A stretch of DNA of 64,000 nucleotides. Origin: Diphasiastrum complanatum. Its lineage: Eukaryota; Streptophyta; Lycopodiopsida; Lycopodiales; Lycopodiaceae. Positions 59,076-64,000 of the stretch are shown in pieces. The first letter of the stretch is position 1; the number at the start of each line of letters is the position of its first letter. The notes beneath the pieces were generated by a model. It was not told the origin of the DNA. It saw only the letters and a program-made list of their open reading frames with translations, and made no database searches. The position numbers and the translations under genes were made by a program. Location: contig CM055106.1 in the NCBI GenBank assembly GCA_029204225.1, positions 25,441,368-25,505,367 on the forward strand, in the 5' to 3' direction.

Positions 59076-60620
59076 TTATCCAATTCTAATTGATTTCTTG
59101 TGCCTTGTAAATAGTGATTTGTCCAGCGGCTTTGTTAGCATGTCTGCAATCATCTCTTCTGATCTTATGAATTTGACACTCAGCTCTCCTTTCGAGATCA
59201 AGTCTCGAATATGATGGTACTTTCGAGGTATGTGCTTCGTCTTCGAATGAAAGACTGGATCATGCAGTAGATATATGGCACTCTGAGAATCCATCATCAT
59301 GGTGCATGGTTCTCTCTATCGTATGCCAATTGCTTCCAGTATCATATGCAACCATATCACTTCATTTGCCACCTTTGATGCTGCCACATATTCGGCCTCA
59401 TAGGAGGATTGATCTACTAGTGTCTGCTTCTTGCAGATCCAATTTATCGCAGTTCCACACGCAATCGAACAACTGTCTGTTATGGACTTGATGTCATCTA
59501 TGCAGCTCACCCAACTTGCGTCACTATAGTGTTGCAGCTTGAATTCTTCTTTGGCTTTGTAGGTCAATCCCATATTTTGGGTTCCCTTTAGATATTGCAA
59601 TATGTGTTTTTTCATTACCCAATGTGCCATGTCAGGGTTAGAAGATAATTGACTTAATGCATAGACAAATAAGGCCAAGTCGGGTCTGGTACATATTGTA
59701 AGGTACATCGGACTACCGGTCAGATTTTGGTATGGTATACCTTCCATCTTCTGTCTCTCTTCTGTGCTTGTATAGTCTTGCTTCGACAATCTGGCTCCAG
59801 CTATCATTAGTGTGGCCTTTTCTTTGCAGTTGAACATTTGGTACTGCTTCAGTACTTTTTTTGCATACTCTGATTGACTCAGGTGCATGAGCCTTCTTGT
59901 TCGGTCTCTTTTGATTTGCAGCCCTAGACATTTTGTTGCTTCTCCTAAGTCTGTGATCTCATAACTTGCAGATATCTGACTCTTTGTTTCGTTGATTAAC
60001 ATCAAACAATTTTCTATCATTAAAGAGTCATCTACAAAAATTGTCAGAATCACAAACTTATTTTCTATACTTTTTATGTATACATTAGAGTCAGGTGCTG
60101 TAGGAGTAAATCCTAGGGACTTCAAAAGGTTGTCGAGCTTCTTGTACCAAGCTCACGATGCCTGGTTGAGACCATAGATACATCGGTGTAGCCGAATAGG
60201 CGTAATCCCGATTGTTTGGGTCTTCAAATCCTTCAGGAGACTTACGTTTCCATGGAGAAAGGCTTTTTTGACGTCGATCTAGTGTACTTCCAAATCGTAT
60301 TTTGTTGCATAGGCGAGGAGTAGTCGAATACTCGCTATTTTGACCATTGGTGAGTATGTGTCATAATAACCAACACCATACCTTTGTGTGTTGCCCTTGA
60401 CAACAAGTCTGGCTTTGTATCGTCCGACACTTCCATCTGACCTCAGCTTTCTTTGGTATACCCATTTGCAGTTGACAACTTTCTTTCCTTTTGGAAGTGG
60501 CTCTAGCGTCCACGCCCGATTCTGCTTCATCGAATCCATTTTCTCCGACATTATTTTCTTCCAAAATCCCCCCTCTGGACTCTGGATAGTTTCTTGATAT
60601 GTCATCGGTTCTTCAACTTA
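59076..60620 (-). pseudogene. Ty1/copia family B reverse transcriptase and RNase H
   Basis: RT begins [15 protein letters not shown] and [17 protein letters not shown] frameshifted stretch holds KKAFLHGN and HRCIYGLNQAS, then AWYKKLDNLLKSLGF, the catalytic IFVDDSLMI, YLTICTRPDLALFVYALS, RNase H (HYSDASWVSC, SSYEAEYVAAS) and the end KTKHIPRKYHHIRDL and EEMIADMLTKPLDKS at about 59076. It is nearly complete, with two or three frameshifts. The 3' LTR follows within 40 bp. Confidence 0.88.
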
Positions 60621-60879
60621 GCTATAGTATTCGACATCTGTGTCTTCACTCCACTACAAGTTGTAGATGTATCATTCAGGATGTCTTCTCATTCTTGTTG
60701 ACCTTCTTGGTCCGACTTGTTGCTGCTAGTTTTTTTTGTCTTATTTCTCTTCTTCTGGTTGGTCTTTATCTTCATGCTCTAGAGTTTGTGGCTCGACATT
60801 CTGTGTCGATGTCTATCTTTGATCTCCCTTTTGGATTGGTAGCAGTGTGAAGATTTCATGACCCTTAGTTTCCTTTGTT

Positions 60880-62370
60880 CCAGGAAATGTCGATTCATCA
60901 AACCTCACATCTTTGCTCAGCACCACATTTTTGAGGTTGGATTGTAGAGTTAGTAGATCTATGATTTGTTCGAGTATCCACCATGATTGTTAGCTTCGAA
61001 TTTTCATCCAGCTTGCTTCTCTTTTCCTTTGGCATGTGCATGTATGTTGTACATCCGAACACACGTACATATGATTGATTGAGCTTTTCACACGCACACA
61101 TTTCATACAGTGTTTTGTCTTCCAGGGTTGTCATTGTAGATCTATTTTGCAGGTGTACAGTTGCAGCAATTGCCTCGGCCCAAAATTTACTTGACAGTTG
61201 AATATGTGCCATCATGCATCTAGCTCCTTCAACAAGCATCCTGTTTTTTCTTTCTGATACACCATTGTACTGTGGTTTATAAGTAAGTGTGAATTGATGC
61301 TCGATTCCTCATTATTGGCAGAAGTTTGAGAACTCCTTGCTTTTGTACTCGCCTCCATTATCATACTTGACAATCTGCACTTTCTTGGAGGTGTGTCTCT
61401 CTGCAAATCCCACGAACTTCTTGAAGGCATCAAACACTTTTGATTTTCTCTTTATATAGTATATTGTTGTCATCTAGCTACAATCATCAATGAAAGTAAC
61501 AAAATATTGCGATCTTGAGAGTGAGTCGACTTTCATCGGTCCGCACACATCTGAGTAAATGAGCTCAAGAATATCCTTGGCTCTTCTTCCTTCATGCGCA
61601 AATGGACTTCGGTGTTGTTTGCCCTTCTAACAGACTTCACAGAAGTCGGTGTCAGGTCTTGTTATCTTCAAACCTATGAAAGAAGACCTGTTACAATCTC
61701 TTTTCTGCTCATGTCGTGACAACTTCTCATATTCTGATGATACATTCTTTTGTGCTAGAGATGATCTTCATTTTCTAATGAATTTAATATGCTAGCATGT
61801 CTGCTGATGATCTTTGCTTGGTAAAGAATTCCATGTCTTAATACTTCAATCAGCAGCTTGCGTGATTTTTGTTCAATTATTCGGCATACGTTCTTGTCGA
61901 ACATGACTCGTGCACCAAGATCGACGATTCTTGACACAGAGAGCAAGTCTCTTCTGAGCGTTGGCACGTAAAGTGCTCCTTGTAGTTCTGCATATCTGGA
62001 TAGTGTACACAGATGTAGAATGCCAATGCCTTCCACATCGTGTCTGCTCCCATCTCCTAGTGTCATTGCTCTTGCATTGTCGAGTGTCTTGAAATTGATC
62101 AAGATGTTTTTGTTGTATGTTATGTGCGACATAGCTCTGAGTCGATGACTATGTCATAATCATGCTCAGTGTAGCTTGTTGATGCTTCAGCAATGATTGT
62201 GAATGCATTGTTGCCCTTATTTGCATCCTTTGATGACTCTGCAACATTTGCTTTTTCAGCTTTGTTTTTCCCTTTTGGGTTGTATATACATTCATATGCT
62301 GAATGTCTGTTATTCTTGTAGTGCATGCAAGGAATTGTCGGGTTGAAAGTGTCCCGGGCTTGTGACAATG
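60880..62370 (-). pseudogene. Ty1/copia family B nucleocapsid, protease, integrase
   Basis: Read leftwards from 62370: a damaged knuckle, an acidic spacer, a degraded protease (IVIDSELC in place of DSGAS), the spacer ALYVPTLRRDLLSVSRIVDLG, and integrase with a broken core. The late integrase part SSKFWAEAIAATVHLQNR and YVRVFGCTTYMHMPKEKRSKLD is readable. It continues into the reverse transcriptase at 60.6 kb, so this is one element. Capsid and 5' LTR are missing at the junction with family A. Confidence 0.75.
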
Positions 62371-64000
62371 ATCACAAGTAGAAGCTTCATATTCTTGCTT
62401 CATGTCATCATACCACTCCTTGGTATTGAGTGTCTCTTCAACATCCTTTGGCTCTTCATGTGAGATGAAATATGCAAAGTTGGTGGAATCAACTTGCTTG
62501 CCTTTGTCAACATAAGAAAGAAAGCCTCTTAGGCTTGGATCTCTCTCTTGATGTCCTCCTAGGTGTGCAAACCGAAGGAGACTCCTCCTCAAATTTTGAC
62601 CTTAACAAGTCTTGATGGTCTTCAATAGGCATGTTAGGTGGTAGATCTTGAGGTGACTTAATCTTGGCCCCTTCAAATGATGGATGTTGATCTTCATGGA
62701 ATCTAACATCTCTACTCCCAATCACTTGAGAAGTAGAGAGCACAAAGATTTTATAAGCCTTTTTGGGTGGATATCCAACCATTATCCCTTTGCAAGAGTA
62801 TGGATCATTCTTCTTCCTTGTTTCCAAGGGAATATGTGCAAAGCAAATAGAGCCAAATACTTTAAGGTGATCAACCTTAGGCTTCTTTTTGAATAAGACC
62901 TGATATGGTGTCCTTCCTCCAAGAGCAAGGTGTGGGAGCCTATTGCAAAGATAATTTGCACAATTTATAGCCTCTCCCCAAAAGTCTTTAGGCAAAGATG
63001 CTTCAATCCTTATGGCTTTTGCACATTCACATAAGGATCTATTATTCCTCTTGGCCACTCCATTTTGAGATTGTGAGTAAGCACAAGAGAACTCCCTCTT
63101 TATACCTTCTTGCTCACAATAGTCATGGAATTTGTTGGAGATATACTCTCCTCCTCCATTGCACCTCAAAGCCTGGATCTTAAATGACAATTACTTCTCA
63201 ACATATGTTTTGAATATAAGGAAGTAATCATACACCAAAGATTTATAAGAAAGAAGATATAGCCATGTATATCTTGTGAACTCATCAATAAAAGTCACAA
63301 AGCAAGTGGCTCCTCCCTTGCTTTGAGATGATGAGAAGTGCACATCCGAGTGTATCAAGTCGGATGAGTGCTTCTGATGGAAGATCTTTGATATTCTTTC
63401 TTGTGTGATTTTGCAATAGCACAAGCCTCACATGACTTGATCTCCTTGGAAATATTCTTTGGTAAGCCAATAGCCTTGGCTTCTTTGCACATCAAAAGCA
63501 TGGATTTGTAGTTGGGATGTCCCAACCTCCTATGCCATAACTCCTCAGAAAGCTTTGTCACAAAAGCAATATCACAACTCTCTCTTGGATCTAGTTTGTA
63601 TATGCCTCCAAATCTTGATCCATGTGCAAGGATCTCATCATTTCTCTTGATAATACAAGTATCAATATTGAATTTCACATCAAGGCCACCATCAATAAGT
63701 TGGCCAACACTTATGAGGTTCTTTATAAGATTAGGCACAAAAAGAACCTTGTTGAGAGAAATAATGTTAGAAGATGAGGTCTTCAAAGGAATATTTCCTA
63801 TGCCTTCAATATTGCATTCTTGGTCATTTGCTGTATAGATAGTCTTCTTAGATCCTCCACAAGGCATAATAGATGTGAAGGACTCCTTGGAGCTACACAT
63901 ATGTGAAGATGCTCCACTATCAATGTACCAAGATCCATCCTTCTTGAAAGGTGTAGATGAAAAACTAGAGAACATAAGAGACCCCTCTCCATCATTTTCA
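62371..64000 (-). pseudogene. Ty1/copia family A, protease to RT start, runs off the window
   Basis: From the right edge: protease SWYIDSGASSHMCSS, spacer KVLFVPNLIKNLISVG, gag-pre-integrase LWHRRLGHPNYKSM with CEACAIAKSHK, then the integrase core. The second catalytic Asp is Asn (RCNGGGEY) and the Glu is Lys (NGVAKRNN), so this integrase is dead. The C-terminal part FAHIPLETRKKNDPYSCKG and the first RT residues (EEPKDVEETLNTKEW) follow. At about 62375 it stops and family B begins. It is the same family as 10.1-11.66 kb. Confidence 0.82.

Overview
The window reads as repeat-rich nuclear DNA from a land plant. The evidence is Ty1/copia and Ty3/gypsy LTR retrotransposons with the plant initiator-methionine tRNA primer-binding site (TGGTATCAGAGC), CACTA-type transposase remnants, GT-AG introns and long TC/AC microsatellites. 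A large, slowly purged genome such as a fern's would fit, but that is inference. I see no intact host gene, no rRNA, no CRISPR array and no prokaryotic signal. Nearly every coding region is broken by stops, frameshifts or internal deletions.

Layout. 0-18.5 kb: a fragment of an LTR-element ORF without pol, then a gypsy gag block duplicated in direct orientation (2.4-5.8 and 5.8-9.1 kb, part of it again at 16.2-17.4 kb). Each unit carries a TC/AC microsatellite and a purine-rich tract. Copia fragments follow at 9.3-11.66 kb, fused in frame to a gypsy remnant (11.66-14.8 kb) that lacks protease and reverse transcriptase. 18.54-27.09 kb and 49.04-55.30 kb are the arms of a large inverted repeat. 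Each arm carries a CACTA Tnp2-like pseudogene, an unidentified ORF with a gene-like leader, and an LTR ending in a primer-binding site. Insertions found in one arm but absent from the other (a 2.5-kb copia, a 366-bp MITE, a 240-bp LTR-like element, a 406-bp insert) give an internal chronology. 27.1-36.2 kb holds a very short LTR containing a tRNA-like sequence, a tandemly duplicated copia gag, non-pol ORFs and a reverse-oriented gypsy element.

The most interesting part is the core at about 36.4-45.0 kb: four spliced or spliceable but decayed genes. They are a small plus-strand gene; a minus-strand gene encoding a histone H3-like protein fused in frame through a Ser/Pro-rich linker to a Ulp1/C48-type cysteine protease; a divergent plus-strand acidic protein of unknown function; and a minus-strand DDE-transposase-like gene with a GDxK motif and a CxxC pair. 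The shared promoter region of the two divergent genes, and one intron of the H3-protease gene, carry about sixteen variants of GCGCGCTGATCCGATATC. I interpret the core as the remains of a multigene DNA transposon or virus-like element that carried its own histone-protease fusion; I do not know of a described element of this kind.

45.1-49.1 kb holds copia and non-pol LTR-element remnants on the minus strand. 55.3-64.0 kb holds a gypsy integrase remnant, a nearly complete copia interior with its 3' LTR, and a second copia family joined to it at about 62.37 kb and running off the window edge.
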